Positions 7,188 to 16,981 of a stretch of 62,205 nt of DNA are shown here, piece after piece. Location: positions 1 to 62,205 of the forward strand of contig JBJMGI010000102.1 of assembly GCA_045807945.1 (NCBI GenBank), read 5' to 3'. Every line of letters begins with the position of its first letter. Positions within the stretch are counted from its first letter, which is position 1. This stretch comes from CAVQGF01 sp045807945. Lineage in GTDB: Bacteria > Acidobacteriota > Terriglobia > Terriglobales > Acidobacteriaceae. Both the position numbers and the translations under genes were made by a program. The notes under the pieces were generated by a model. The model saw nothing but the letters and a program-made list of their open reading frames with translations, did no database searches and had not been told where the DNA came from.

Positions 7188-9263
7188 TCACCAGACGCGA
7201 CAGGCGGGTTGGCGCACCATCGGCGATCCGGCTTTGCAGCTGAACGCCTTCTGGAATTCCGGCATGTTCTGCACCACTCCATTTACGCGGAATTTGTCGG
7301 GCGAGTGCGGGTCGAGCGTGACCATCTCTTTCGAGAACTCGTCGCGCCGGTTATCGCACCACACCTGTCCGAAGCCGAGGAAGTAGCGCTGCTCCGGCGT
7401 GAAACCATCAATCTTCTCCAGCACCTTCGGATCGGTTTGCGCCTTCTTGGCTAGCGTGTCTTGCAGGGCCATGAAGGCGATGCGAGCGCCCCCGTTATCG
7501 GCCGTGTTCTCGCCGAGCGTGAGCTTGCCGTTCAGGTGCATGTTATCCACGGGAGAGAAGCTCGAATATTCATCTTCGATGCACTTCGCGCGCTCCTCGA
7601 ACTTCTTGCCGTCTTCCGCGGTCCACCAGTCGTTCAGGTTTCCCTTGGCGTCGAACTTGCGGCCTTCGTCGTCGAAGCCGTGCGTCATCTCGTGACCGAT
7701 CACCAGGCCGATGCCGCCAAAGTTCACCGCGTCGTCGATCGAGTTTTCAAAGAATGGTGGCTGCAGGATTCCTGCGGGGAACGTGATGTCGTTCATCGAC
7801 CCGCGATAGTACGCGTTCACCGTCGGCGGGCTCATCTCCCACTCGCCATGGTCCACAGGTTTGCCAACTCGGTTCAGGATGCGGTGCTTCTCGAATCCTT
7901 CGCCTCGATTGATGTTGCCGTAGAAGTCGGTCCGGTTCACAGCGAGCAGCGAATAATCACGCCACTTGTCGGGATATCCGATGAGCCGTGCGAACGCCTT
8001 CAGCTTCTCGTCTGCTTTCTGCTTGGTCGCATCACTCATCCAGTCGAGTGACTGGATATCTTTGCCGAGCGCGGTGTGCAGCGCGTCCACCATCTCCAGC
8101 ATGCGGCGCTTGCCTTCCGCTCCGAATGTTTGATCGACGTAGACCTTTCCGAGCGCCTCGCCCAGGTTGTTGTCCACGTAATCCACGCAGCGCTTCCAGC
8201 GATCGCGGTTCTTCTCCGCTCCGCTCATGATGCGCTGATTGAAATCAAAATCTTCTTCAACGATAGCTTTGTTCAAGTAGGGAGCACGGGCATCGAGAAG
8301 CTTCCAGCGGAGATATGTCTTCCAATGGTCCACCGGATGCGCTTCAATCGCCGCGTTCACGCCTTTCAGGAAGTCGGGCGGTGCCACGTTGACCTCGGTG
8401 AAGCTCGGCACCTTCATCAGCGTCCAATAGCGCTGCCAATCGAAGTTCGGGCTCAGCTTCACAAATTCAGCGCGCGACATCTTGTGATACACATTGTTCG
8501 GATCGCGCCGGAAGGTCCGGTCCTGCGAGACCTTCGCCAGGTCGGTCTCGATCTCCATCACGACTTTCGCTTCGTCCGTAGCAACGTCCGGCTTGTCGCC
8601 GAGTAGCTGGAACATCTTCTGCACGTGCAGCTGATATTTCTCGCGCTTCTCTTTTTTATCCGCTTCATCTTTCACGTAATAGTCGCGGTCGGGCAGCCCG
8701 AGGCCGCCCTGATCAAACTGCGCGATCATGCTCTCGGCATTCTTGAAGTCTTGCCGTGTGGTGAAGCGCAATAGCGACCCCACCCCAAAATTCTGCAGAT
8801 GCGCGATTTGGTCTGCCATGTCAGCCTTCGACTTCATCGCCGCAATGTGGTCGAGTTCGGGCTTCAGTACTGAAGTTCCCTTCTGCTCGACGGCAGCTTC
8901 ATCCATGCACGAAGCGTAGAAGTCGCCGATCTTGCGCTGCTCGGCGGTGCGCTTCGGGTCCGGCTGCGCCGCTTTCTCTAGAATGTTGTGCTCGATGACG
9001 AGGTTGCGCTCGTAGAGTTCGCTGAAGCGGTCCCAATCGGGATACTCGGCCGGGATCGGGTTCTTTTTGATCCACCCGCCGCACGCGTATTGATAGAAAT
9101 CGGTACAGGGATCGGTAGATTTATCCATCGTGTTGGGATCGAAACCGGCGTGCAGACCGGTTTTTTCATCAACGATGCGTTGGTCACCGGAAAAAAGCGG
9201 CAGGGCGATCAGGACAGCTGAAAGACAAAGAAACACTCGCATCAAACGCATACTCATCCTCAC
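7188..9263 (-). CDS. Secreted M13 family zinc metallopeptidase (neprilysin/PepO-like), copy 1
   Basis: This 691-residue protein starts with a signal peptide (FLCLSAVLIALPLFSG). It carries the M13 zinc site HEMTH (524-528), the second motif ENTAD (from E585) and the NAYY substrate-binding segment. The C-terminal CRVW is usual for M13 enzymes, which cleave peptides shorter than about 40 residues. Several starts are possible (GTG 9263, ATG 9257, 9251 and 9242) and all give a signal peptide. The neighbour at 9309-11381 is a paralogue with the same length and layout. The pair probably acts in the periplasm or outside the cell on peptide breakdown or signalling peptides. Confidence 0.95.
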   Translation of the reverse strand: MRMSMRLMRVFLCLSAVLIALPLFSGDQRIVDEKTGLHAGFDPNTMDKSTDPCTDFYQYACGGWIKKNPIPAEYPDWDRFSELYERNLVIEHNILEKAAQPDPKRTAEQRKIGDFYASCMDEAAVEQKGTSVLKPELDHIAAMKSKADMADQIAHLQNFGVGSLLRFTTRQDFKNAESMIAQFDQGGLGLPDRDYYVKDEADKKEKREKYQLHVQKMFQLLGDKPDVATDEAKVVMEIETDLAKVSQDRTFRRDPNNVYHKMSRAEFVKLSPNFDWQRYWTLMKVPSFTEVNVAPPDFLKGVNAAIEAHPVDHWKTYLRWKLLDARAPYLNKAIVEEDFDFNQRIMSGAEKNRDRWKRCVDYVDNNLGEALGKVYVDQTFGAEGKRRMLEMVDALHTALGKDIQSLDWMSDATKQKADEKLKAFARLIGYPDKWRDYSLLAVNRTDFYGNINRGEGFEKHRILNRVGKPVDHGEWEMSPPTVNAYYRGSMNDITFPAGILQPPFFENSIDDAVNFGGIGLVIGHEMTHGFDDEGRKFDAKGNLNDWWTAEDGKKFEERAKCIEDEYSSFSPVDNMHLNGKLTLGENTADNGGARIAFMALQDTLAKKAQTDPKVLEKIDGFTPEQRYFLGFGQVWCDNRRDEFSKEMVTLDPHSPDKFRVNGVVQNMPEFQKAFSCKAGSPMVRQPACRVW

Positions 9264-9308
9264 GTCAGAAATAACGAGGCGCCAATTCCTCGGCGCTTCG
9301 ACGTTCTC

Positions 9309-11381
9309 TTACCAAATGCGGCAGGCTTTCGCTGAAACCATCGGCTGACCAGCTTTACAGCTGAAGGCCTTCTGGAACTCCGGCATGTTCTGCACCACTC
9401 CCAGCACGCGATACTTTGAGATCGAGTGCTCGTTTGTCTTCGCTTGCAACGCAGCGGCCTGGTCGCGGTAGTTGTTGCACCACACCGTACCCCAACCCAG
9501 GAAGACGCGCTGCTCGGGAGTGAATCCATCGATCAGCGGCTGCTCCTTGCCTGCGTTCGCCGCTTCCAGAGCGTTATAGGCGATACGCAATCCGCCGTTG
9601 TCGGCAGCGTTCTCGCCCAGCGTGAGCTTGCCATTTTCGTGGATCGGTTTCTCCGGATTGCCGGGGTCGTTCACCGTGAACTGGTTGTACTCATCCACCA
9701 TGCAGCTGGCGCGCTCCTTGAATTTCTTCTCGTCCTCCGGAGTCCACCAGTCGCGCAGGTTCCCTTCTGCGTCGTATTGCGCTCCCTGGTCGTCGAAGCC
9801 GTGCGTCAGCTCATGGCCGATCACTCCGCCGATGGCGCCGTAGTTGATGGCGTCGTCATTATCTTTGGAAAAATACGGCGGCTGCAGGATCCCAGCGGGG
9901 AAATTGATGTTGTTCATCTGCGGATCGTAGTAAGCATTAAGCGTATTGGCGGTCATCTGCCACTCCCTCTTGTCCGCTGGTTTGTGGATGCGGGCCAAAG
10001 TCCACTTCAGATCATCGGCGTTGACGCTCCACATATTCGCCAGCGGTGTAGTGCGGTGGATGACGGCGAAAGGATACGTGCGCGGATGCTCCGGGTAGCC
10101 GATCTTGTTGGTGATGCCGTGGAACTTAACCATCGCGGCTTTCTTAGTCTCGGCGCCCATCCAATCGAGCGATTGAATGTCGTCAGCCAGCGCCTTTTCC
10201 AGGTTGGCGACCATCATTTCCATGCGCTTCTTGCTCTCCGGACCGAACTTCCGTTCCGTGTAGAGCACGCCCAAATCCTCGCCCAGTGTGGCGTCGGCTG
10301 AGGCGATACAGCGCTTCCAGCGCGGACGCAGCTCCTTCGCACCGGTGAGCTGCTTTCCATAGAAATCAAAGTTCTCTTGCACGAACTTCGTCGGCAGCAT
10401 GGGCGCAGCCTGATGGACCAGATGCCATTTCAGGTAAGTCTTCCAGTGGTCGAGTGGATGCGCCTTGATGGCGGTTTCCACGCCCTGGAAGAACTTGGGC
10501 TCGCGGACATTTACTGTCTGCGTAGCCGGTATACCAACGGCAGCGAAGTAGGCGGTCCAGTTGAAGTCTGGGCTAAGCGCTTGCAGCTCTTTGACAGTGA
10601 TCTTGTGATAAATGCTGTTGGGATCGCGGCGGTCAGTGCGCGTCATGGAAACTTTCGCAAGATCGGTCTCGATGGCCATTACCGTCTTGGCATCGGCGGC
10701 AGCCTTCTCGGGCGACTCGCCCATCAGCTCGAACATGTTCTCCATGTGTTTCACATAGCCTTCGCGCAGTCCCTTCGAGCGCTCGTCCTCGTCTACGTAC
10801 ATGTCGCGATCGGGGAGTGCGATGCCACCGGCATCTGCAATAGGGATCACTTTGGTGGCATCTTTGTCATCCAGGCCTGCGGTGAAATCGAAGAGCGACT
10901 TGGGGCGGCCGGATTGTGCGAACTGAGTGCCGTCGCGCATTCCCAAGGCGTGCATGTGCGCGATCTGCGCAGCTAGGCCGGCTTTCGACGAGATCGCATC
11001 GATTCGCGCCAGCTCCGGTTGTAGAGGCTTGAGGCCGGCTTCATTGATTCCACGCTCGTCCATGCAGGCAGCGTAGTAGTCGCCCACGCGGCGCTCTGCA
11101 GGACTTCGTTTCGTGGTCGGGTTCGCGGCAACCTCCAGCCCCTCGTGCAATGCATCAAGATTCTGATCGAACACCATGCCACCGATTCCATACGTCGCAC
11201 GGTCCGGAGGTATCGGGTGCTTCGCCAACCAGTTGCCGCAGGCGTACTGATAAAAATCGACGCAAGGCTCGACGCTCTTGTCGAGATTGTCGGAGATGAA
11301 AGAAGTCTTGGCGGCGGAATCTTGTGCGAAAGCTATGGACGCGAAGGCGACCAGGAGGAGCAGTAAACCCGTTCGGCGCAT
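9309..11381 (-). CDS. Secreted M13 family zinc metallopeptidase, copy 2
   Basis: This paralogue of the downstream gene has a signal peptide (MRRTGLLLLLVAFASIAFAQ), the zinc motif HELTH near residues 523-527, ENAADNGG and a C-terminal CRIW. I chose ATG 11381 over an in-frame TTG two codons earlier. The spacing from HExxH to the C-terminus is 163 residues in both copies, so they arose by tandem duplication. The gap between them is under 50 bases, so they are probably co-transcribed. Sequence divergence is clear, especially in the N-terminal half, so substrate specificity may differ. Confidence 0.95.
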   Translation of the reverse strand: MRRTGLLLLLVAFASIAFAQDSAAKTSFISDNLDKSVEPCVDFYQYACGNWLAKHPIPPDRATYGIGGMVFDQNLDALHEGLEVAANPTTKRSPAERRVGDYYAACMDERGINEAGLKPLQPELARIDAISSKAGLAAQIAHMHALGMRDGTQFAQSGRPKSLFDFTAGLDDKDATKVIPIADAGGIALPDRDMYVDEDERSKGLREGYVKHMENMFELMGESPEKAAADAKTVMAIETDLAKVSMTRTDRRDPNSIYHKITVKELQALSPDFNWTAYFAAVGIPATQTVNVREPKFFQGVETAIKAHPLDHWKTYLKWHLVHQAAPMLPTKFVQENFDFYGKQLTGAKELRPRWKRCIASADATLGEDLGVLYTERKFGPESKKRMEMMVANLEKALADDIQSLDWMGAETKKAAMVKFHGITNKIGYPEHPRTYPFAVIHRTTPLANMWSVNADDLKWTLARIHKPADKREWQMTANTLNAYYDPQMNNINFPAGILQPPYFSKDNDDAINYGAIGGVIGHELTHGFDDQGAQYDAEGNLRDWWTPEDEKKFKERASCMVDEYNQFTVNDPGNPEKPIHENGKLTLGENAADNGGLRIAYNALEAANAGKEQPLIDGFTPEQRVFLGWGTVWCNNYRDQAAALQAKTNEHSISKYRVLGVVQNMPEFQKAFSCKAGQPMVSAKACRIW

Positions 11382-11492
11382 GTGCAATGCCTCACCAGAG
11401 ATTTTTAGCGGGAGCAGTGTAAATGATAGGCGGGTGTTGGCGCACGCACCACAGCTCCACTTGCGGCAGATTTCGGAAGGGCATACGGAGTT

Positions 11493-11518
11493 CGTCCCTC
11501 AGGGACGTGACTCGTCAC
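11493..11518. repeat. Two overlapping palindromes between the mlaD-like gene and the M13 pair
   Basis: CGTCCCT (11493-11499) and AGGGACG (11501-11507) form a 7-bp stem around one base. GTGAC (11507-11511) and GTCAC (11514-11518) form a second stem that shares base 11507. The block lies just past the stop of the MCE gene and about 110 bases before the M13 pair on the same strand. It may be a terminator or a REP-like element. No T-run is present. Confidence 0.45.
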
Positions 11519-11538
11519 TCACAATCAGCCCCACACGG

Positions 11539-12591
11539 TTAAAACAGTTTGAAGTGGATGGTCAGATATTTCTTGGGATTTTCGCGGATCGCCTTCACCA
11601 GGTTGCGCGTCTCCACCAGCATCTGGTCGGCGTTGTTGTAGAGCGAAGGATCTTTGAACAGCTTGCCCGCGCTGCCTTCGCCCTGGTCGAGCTTCGTCGC
11701 GAGGCTTGAGAGCCGAGTCATGGTGTTGTCGAGCTTGCGTGCGAATTCTTCGTCTTTGGCAAACTTGCCCAGCGCACCCTTGCCCGCGTTCACATCTTCC
11801 ATGAGAGCGTTGACCTTCGCCACAGTCTGATTGGCATTGTTATAAAGGCTCGGGTCTTTGATGAGCTTGCCGGCGGTGCCTTCGCCGCGGTCGATGGAAT
11901 CCACGATCTTGTTCAGCTTGTCGACCGTCGCATTGAGCTTGTTGTACATCGCGTCGTCATTAAGCAATTTCCCGATCGTGCCGCGCCCTTTCCGGATTTC
12001 TTTGACGAGCCCCTGCGCTTCCGTCACGGTGTCATTCAGTTTGTTGAAGAGCGACGGGTCATAAATGAACTTGCCGATCGAGCCTTTGCCTTGCTGGATT
12101 GCGTCCACGATCTTGTTCACGTTCTGCAGAGTCGTGTTGCTGGCGCGCACCACGTCCGATATGCCCGGCGCGTTCTCTGATTTCAACTCATCTCCGTCCT
12201 GCGCCTTGGGGCCGGTTGCGTGCAGGCTGTCGATATCGACAAACGTCTCGCCCAAAACACCTGCGGTCGCCAACGTAGCAAGCGAGTCTTTGTGAAGCGC
12301 GTCTTCGAAGCGTGTGCTCACCTTCAGCGTCATTTCAACCGGCAACGCACCCCGGCTGGGCACGATGCGCACTCGGGTGACGTTCCCAATGTCCACGCCC
12401 TGCAATCTCACCGGAGCCCCTGTTCGCAGCCCTTCGGCGTTATCGAAATAGGCTTTGAGATAGATTTTTTTGGTGAACAGCCCCTGCGCACTCGTCATCA
12501 GGAAGATGAGCGTAGCCAGAGCGATCGCGGCCACCACGACGGTGATCCCCACGCGCAACTCTGACCAGTGGAGCTGTTTCTGGCTCGGCAT
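11539..12591 (-). CDS. MlaD/MCE family lipid-transport protein with C-terminal repeats
   Basis: MCE proteins form hexameric rings that bind lipids in the periplasm and pass them between membranes, usually with an MlaE permease and MlaF ATPase. The 350 residues comprise a short cytoplasmic start, one membrane helix (about 15-33) and an MCE domain (about 40-115; YFDNAEGLRTGAPVRLQGVD). There follow four to five imperfect repeats of about 37 residues, each with a GxGxxGKxxxDxxxYNxxN core. The repeats probably form the long helical stalk seen in this family. No mlaE or mlaF gene is adjacent, so this is an orphan copy. Confidence 0.9.
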   Translation of the reverse strand: MPSQKQLHWSELRVGITVVVAAIALATLIFLMTSAQGLFTKKIYLKAYFDNAEGLRTGAPVRLQGVDIGNVTRVRIVPSRGALPVEMTLKVSTRFEDALHKDSLATLATAGVLGETFVDIDSLHATGPKAQDGDELKSENAPGISDVVRASNTTLQNVNKIVDAIQQGKGSIGKFIYDPSLFNKLNDTVTEAQGLVKEIRKGRGTIGKLLNDDAMYNKLNATVDKLNKIVDSIDRGEGTAGKLIKDPSLYNNANQTVAKVNALMEDVNAGKGALGKFAKDEEFARKLDNTMTRLSSLATKLDQGEGSAGKLFKDPSLYNNADQMLVETRNLVKAIRENPKKYLTIHFKLF

Positions 12592-12714
12592 AGGTTTGGG
12601 AATTACAGAAGCGTCGCATCATAGCAGATGAAAGCTGCTAAGTCAGCAGCTTTGCAGAGGTTAGCTTCAGCAGGTATGGATCGGGACTAATTTAGGGATC
12701 GCCGCATTTAAGGT

Positions 12715-12741
12715 ACGGAGTGGCGCGTTCCGCCACTCCGT
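12715..12741 (-). terminator. Perfect 10-bp hairpin after the sedolisin gene
   Basis: ACGGAGTGGC (12715-12724) pairs with GCCACTCCGT (12732-12741) over a seven-base loop, seven bases past the sedolisin stop codon on the minus strand. The downstream minus-strand sequence is only mildly T-rich, so intrinsic termination is likely but not certain. Confidence 0.6.
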
Positions 12742-12747
12742 TCCAGT

Positions 12748-15700
12748 TCAGTTCCCTGCTGGACTGTTGTTTACATTTACGACCACTGTGTTCGAGACTG
12801 CGGCCGTCCAGTCTGGTGTGCCAAGGAATTTCGCAGTGATTTGGTTGTGGCCCACCGGGAGCGTAATCGCTAGTACCGAAACCGAAGTGTTTCCATTTCC
12901 CACCGTTAAGGGCAGACTTTGCAACAATTGCGGCGCGTGGCCGTCCAGCGAATCCCAGAACTCGACCATCCCGTTTTCCGCACCCGGAGAATCTACGTTC
13001 GAGTTTTTATTGTCGTCCGACACTGCCACAGTGAATGAGGTCTGCGCCTGTCTGCTGGTGTTTAAGGCGGCGGCCGAAAGGGCCGCACTGGTGTGCCCCT
13101 GAGCGACCGTAGTCTGCACTACAGAGCTATACGCGGGACCGTAGTTGTCGTCCCCGAAATAGAGCGCCACTATCACCTGCGCGCCGGCATGGTTCCACGG
13201 GACCGTGAGACTGGTATAGCCGTTGACGAGGTCCAGCGGGTCTGCGATTGGAACGCCGGTCACGTCCATCAGCAGGACCGAGCCTGTCGGAGCAGGGTCC
13301 GTGGAACGCGATTTCTTTACGCTCACCTTATAGGTCACCGTGCCGCCCATGCTGATGCTGGCTTGGGACTGTGTTAACGCGACGTTGGCCATCACCGACG
13401 GCCGTGGTCCGACTGTCAGAAAGAGCGCGAAAGGGGATGTGTCGTCAACCGTGATGCCTTCGTAGTTCGCATCTCCGGAATACCCGACCAGGAGCAGGTG
13501 ATCACCAACCGGCAGATTGATCTTGAATGTGGCTTGCGGGAGATCTGGCCCTTCAGGCCCGTTCTGCGCCAACTGCGCGGTATAAGGAAGCGCGGCAAAG
13601 CCACCGCATCCGCCGAACTCGTCCAAGGCGCTGCATTCATACAGTTGGGCCGTTCCTGTGGGCAATTCCTTGCCATGCAGTGGGCCCTCGAAGCCAGTGA
13701 ACGCCAACGCCAACATGATCGCCGAGCCTTGTGGATATTGATCGAGTTGGGGAGTGGGATTCAAACGGTACTTCACACTTGCTTTTCGTACCTGGATCGA
13801 GACCGGATCGGCACTCGCGGGATTAAAACTGCCGTCCCCGCTGTAGCTGACGACGAAGTGATGGTTCCCCGCCTGCAATCCATGCGGCCCCACGTGATCG
13901 AGCCACACAAATACATTTCCCGCCTCGTTCAAAGCGAATGGCCCGATGGAGCTACCGCCATCCATCTTTACCATCACGCTTCCACTCGCCGAGCCCACTC
14001 CTGAGTTTCCACGAACTGTGATGTTGAGTCCGACTTGTTGACCGTATTGAACGGCACCATCCACCGGCTCTGGGAAGGAAAGCCCGCCGAAGAGGATGTT
14101 GATATCGATGGGCTCGACCGTAATGTGAGAGTTTTCCGGCATGATGCTGACCTTTACGAAGTCCGATTCGCTGGACGAAAAGCTCGCATCGCCGGAGTAG
14201 CGCGCCTTCACCGAATACTTGCCGCCGGGCAGGTTGCTGATGCCTCCTGAGAAGGCGCCCTGATCGAGTGCTGCGCCCAACAAGGATATGCCGCTGTCCG
14301 TGATCAATGCGAAGTCACCGCTCGGCGAGCCCGAACCGGTGATCGGCTTCACCAGTACGCTCATCGGGACAGCTTGGCCATGCTGCAGCTTCAGAGTCTT
14401 GCCGATGCTCAACGATGTTTGCGTAGCGCGCTTTCCCACCGAGTTCCACTTCTCAACCAGCCTTGCCGCATTGATGGAGCCGAGTCCGGTCGCAAGATCG
14501 TACCCGGTGGTCGCATCCCACCCAGGTTGACCGGGAACGTTGTTGTTTCCCGCCGTAATGTCGCGGAATACGCACGAGTTCGGTTGGTTGGGGTCGAGCA
14601 GATCGGAAGCACTGCAACTGGCGGGGTTTTCTGCCGACGCTAACTTGTAAAGAGTCGGCGTGATCAGCCCCTGGTACGTGCCTTTGGACTGTTCCAGCAG
14701 CGCCATCAATCCCGACATGCTGGGCGCACCCGCAGATGTCCCGCCGACCACATAGGCGTTCTCAATAACCGTGTGGCCATTTGACTGACTGGTTTGGCAA
14801 GAACCCTCGACGCAGATCAAATACCCATCGTGCGCACCCGCGGCAGCAAAGGAGACGTCTGGCAGATCGCGGGCGCTGTCATTCGGGACGCCCAGTCCCG
14901 CCTGCCAGCTGGGTTTCGGATAGCCTCCAGTGCAGGTACGGTTCCCATCTTGATCGTCCGTCGAATGAGCGCAACTGCTCGGCCCGCCGCTGCTGGCATC
15001 TAGAAAATCCTGGAAACTTCCAAAACAATTTTGCGGGTCGCTATCGCGGTCACAGGTTTCACTCCAAACCGCTTCGGGAATATATCCAATGGCGGAAGAA
15101 TTGTCGGCGCGATTGGCGCTGTTCCAATAGGTGCTCTCTTGTCCAGTTTCGCTGAACATGGTGCCGCCCACCGCAACGTTATAAGGAGTGGAAGCGGTCG
15201 CGTTCACAGCCGGCCCGAAGACGGCCGGATCGCCGACTTGAGGATCGCACCCGGCAGCCCCCGTGTCGCCAGAAGCAGAGAAGATCGAGATTCCCTCTGC
15301 CGCAGCCTGGCGATATGTGTCATAAACAAATGCATTGCCTTGCTCGCCCAGGAACAATTCGCAGGCGCCGATGCTCACACTCATGATCGGCGCGATGCGA
15401 TTGTCCACGATATAAGCCAGCGACAGATTGAAGCCGGCTGTCGTGTAAGTGGAAGCTGATGTGACGAACTTGATGGTGGCCTGCGGCGCGATGGCCCCCG
15501 CCCATTCCACATCGAGGTCTGATTCCACTTCTGCTGGCGCGAAGAACCCGGGATATTCGCCATTCACGATGACCTGTGGGTCCTTCGCAGGCAGTTTGAA
15601 CATCTGCCGGAAGGTGCGAACGTCGGAGAGATGTATGTCAGAGTCTGCGCCCACGACCGCAATCGATACTCCCGCTCCATTGATCCCTTGCTGCAGTAAA

Positions 15701-16440
15701 GGCGAGGTGTTGTAGATCTTCGACCAATCACCCGGAGCCAGGTAATGGAATCCGTGCCCGCTTGTATGGTTCGTACTAAAGCTGCTCGAGGCATTCGCTG
15801 TGGGCGCTAACTTTCCGGTCGCGCTGTCTCGCCGAACCTGGTAACCGTCTTTGTGCAGAGGCTTGGCGCGGAAATCGTGAAGCGAGAGCACTCCCCGCAC
15901 CACCGGCGCGAGCGCCCGCGGGATCGAGATTTCCGTCGAGTTCGCAACGTGCTTTTCGCCGTTCACCAGGAAGTGGTGCATCTCGGTGCGAAATGCACTC
16001 TCCACCTGGGAAGCATTACCGGAAAATTCTATCCACTGTTTACCGTGGGCGACGGCCCCCACCACGAACCCCTGCTGCTTCAGCCACCCAGTGATTTGGA
16101 CCACATCGGCAGACGACGGACCAAACCGAGCAGCATATTCAGTCGGCGTGAGCCATTGATGGTAGTTCGGCGCTTGCTTGTCCTGCTGGCTTGCGATCAG
16201 ACGATTGAGTTCTTGTTCTTGCTGCTGGCTTGGCTTTAGCAACAGCATCATGCGATCCATTCGCATGCCACCGTCCACGCGTCCCGCATCTTTTGCTGAT
16301 GCAAGCAAGGGGTGCTTGCTGTGCGGGATGCGAATGGCAGCAGCGTCGATCTTTTCTGTGATGCGGTTTGTGGATTGTGCCTGAGTTTGCGCGAATGGAC
16401 CGACAAGGAAAAGGGTAGCGACGACTGCCAGCAACTTCAT
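12748..16440 (-). CDS. Secreted sedolisin (S53) peptidase with Ig-like repeats
   Basis: Sedolisins are acid-active serine-carboxyl peptidases made as pro-enzymes. The ATG at 16440 is chosen because AAGGAG lies nine bases before it and a signal peptide follows (MKLLAVVATLFLVGPFAQ); the frame is open nine codons further up. Residues about 40-190 form the activation pro-domain and about 210-670 the catalytic domain. That domain carries EVESDLDVEW (Glu and Asp of the triad), SASGDTGAAG (oxyanion Asp region) and GGTSAGAPS (nucleophile Ser). The last 550 residues hold about five Ig-like modules marked by YSGDASF, YSGDGSF, YSGDANY, YFGDDNY and FLGTPDW. These probably aid surface or substrate attachment. 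Confidence 0.95.
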   Translation of the reverse strand: MKLLAVVATLFLVGPFAQTQAQSTNRITEKIDAAAIRIPHSKHPLLASAKDAGRVDGGMRMDRMMLLLKPSQQQEQELNRLIASQQDKQAPNYHQWLTPTEYAARFGPSSADVVQITGWLKQQGFVVGAVAHGKQWIEFSGNASQVESAFRTEMHHFLVNGEKHVANSTEISIPRALAPVVRGVLSLHDFRAKPLHKDGYQVRRDSATGKLAPTANASSSFSTNHTSGHGFHYLAPGDWSKIYNTSPLLQQGINGAGVSIAVVGADSDIHLSDVRTFRQMFKLPAKDPQVIVNGEYPGFFAPAEVESDLDVEWAGAIAPQATIKFVTSASTYTTAGFNLSLAYIVDNRIAPIMSVSIGACELFLGEQGNAFVYDTYRQAAAEGISIFSASGDTGAAGCDPQVGDPAVFGPAVNATASTPYNVAVGGTMFSETGQESTYWNSANRADNSSAIGYIPEAVWSETCDRDSDPQNCFGSFQDFLDASSGGPSSCAHSTDDQDGNRTCTGGYPKPSWQAGLGVPNDSARDLPDVSFAAAGAHDGYLICVEGSCQTSQSNGHTVIENAYVVGGTSAGAPSMSGLMALLEQSKGTYQGLITPTLYKLASAENPASCSASDLLDPNQPNSCVFRDITAGNNNVPGQPGWDATTGYDLATGLGSINAARLVEKWNSVGKRATQTSLSIGKTLKLQHGQAVPMSVLVKPITGSGSPSGDFALITDSGISLLGAALDQGAFSGGISNLPGGKYSVKARYSGDASFSSSESDFVKVSIMPENSHITVEPIDINILFGGLSFPEPVDGAVQYGQQVGLNITVRGNSGVGSASGSVMVKMDGGSSIGPFALNEAGNVFVWLDHVGPHGLQAGNHHFVVSYSGDGSFNPASADPVSIQVRKASVKYRLNPTPQLDQYPQGSAIMLALAFTGFEGPLHGKELPTGTAQLYECSALDEFGGCGGFAALPYTAQLAQNGPEGPDLPQATFKINLPVGDHLLLVGYSGDANYEGITVDDTSPFALFLTVGPRPSVMANVALTQSQASISMGGTVTYKVSVKKSRSTDPAPTGSVLLMDVTGVPIADPLDLVNGYTSLTVPWNHAGAQVIVALYFGDDNYGPAYSSVVQTTVAQGHTSAALSAAALNTSRQAQTSFTVAVSDDNKNSNVDSPGAENGMVEFWDSLDGHAPQLLQSLPLTVGNGNTSVSVLAITLPVGHNQITAKFLGTPDWTAAVSNTVVVNVNNSPAGN

Positions 16441-16572
16441 CGGGGGAGACTCCTTAAGGAGGCGCAACTCTAGTCAGAGTCTCGCAAGGGGCCAACCAAA
16501 ATGAGACGAAGCGTTTGGGGTCTATTTCGGTATGTACGATTCTAGTGATGGAACGCTAGGAGGAGATACGGA

Positions 16573-16953
16573 TCAGTTTTCAAGGATCACCTGCGCCATT
16601 GCCTGCTCTTTAGTATGTGTGATGGAGAGCGCCGCTCGCTTCATGCCCAGCTTTGCTGCGAACTCCGCGCCTTTGCCTTTGATCAGAATGGTCGGCCTGC
16701 CACCCGGCTCGCGCCCGACCTCAAAATCCTGCCAGCTGACGCCGCGGCGCAGCCCCGTCCCAATGGCTTTCATCGCAGCTTCTTTGGCAGCAAAGCGTGC
16801 GGCGTAGCGCTCGTTTCGATTCCGTTTGCTGTCGCAGTAATTGCGTTCGGCTTCAGTGAACACGCGCTTCAGGAAGCGCTCTCCGAAGCGCTCGATGGCA
16901 TCACGTACGCGCCCAACCTCGCAAATGTCCACGCCAGTGCCCACGATAGCCAT
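16573..16953 (-). CDS. acpS: Holo-[acyl-carrier-protein] synthase AcpS
   Basis: AcpS transfers 4'-phosphopantetheine from CoA to the acyl carrier protein, which activates it for fatty acid synthesis. From ATG 16953 the protein is 126 residues, the usual size, with GTGVDICEVGR at the start (metal-binding Asp) and RFAAKEAAMKAIGTG (Glu and Lys of the active site). The longer open frame upstream overlaps the DUF488 gene and is not used. It is the last gene of the recG-selA-DUF488-acpS run, 28 bases after the DUF488 stop. Confidence 0.95.
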   Translation of the reverse strand: MAIVGTGVDICEVGRVRDAIERFGERFLKRVFTEAERNYCDSKRNRNERYAARFAAKEAAMKAIGTGLRRGVSWQDFEVGREPGGRPTILIKGKGAEFAAKLGMKRAALSITHTKEQAMAQVILEN

Positions 16954-16981
16954 GCGAAAACGGTAGCACAGTGGTCTCCGG

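Noticed and set aside
7133..7282. N-terminal extension of the radical SAM gene to 7282
   Set aside because: The extra residues overlap the end of the M13 gene and cross a strong hairpin; the GTG at 7132 starts the conserved domain directly.
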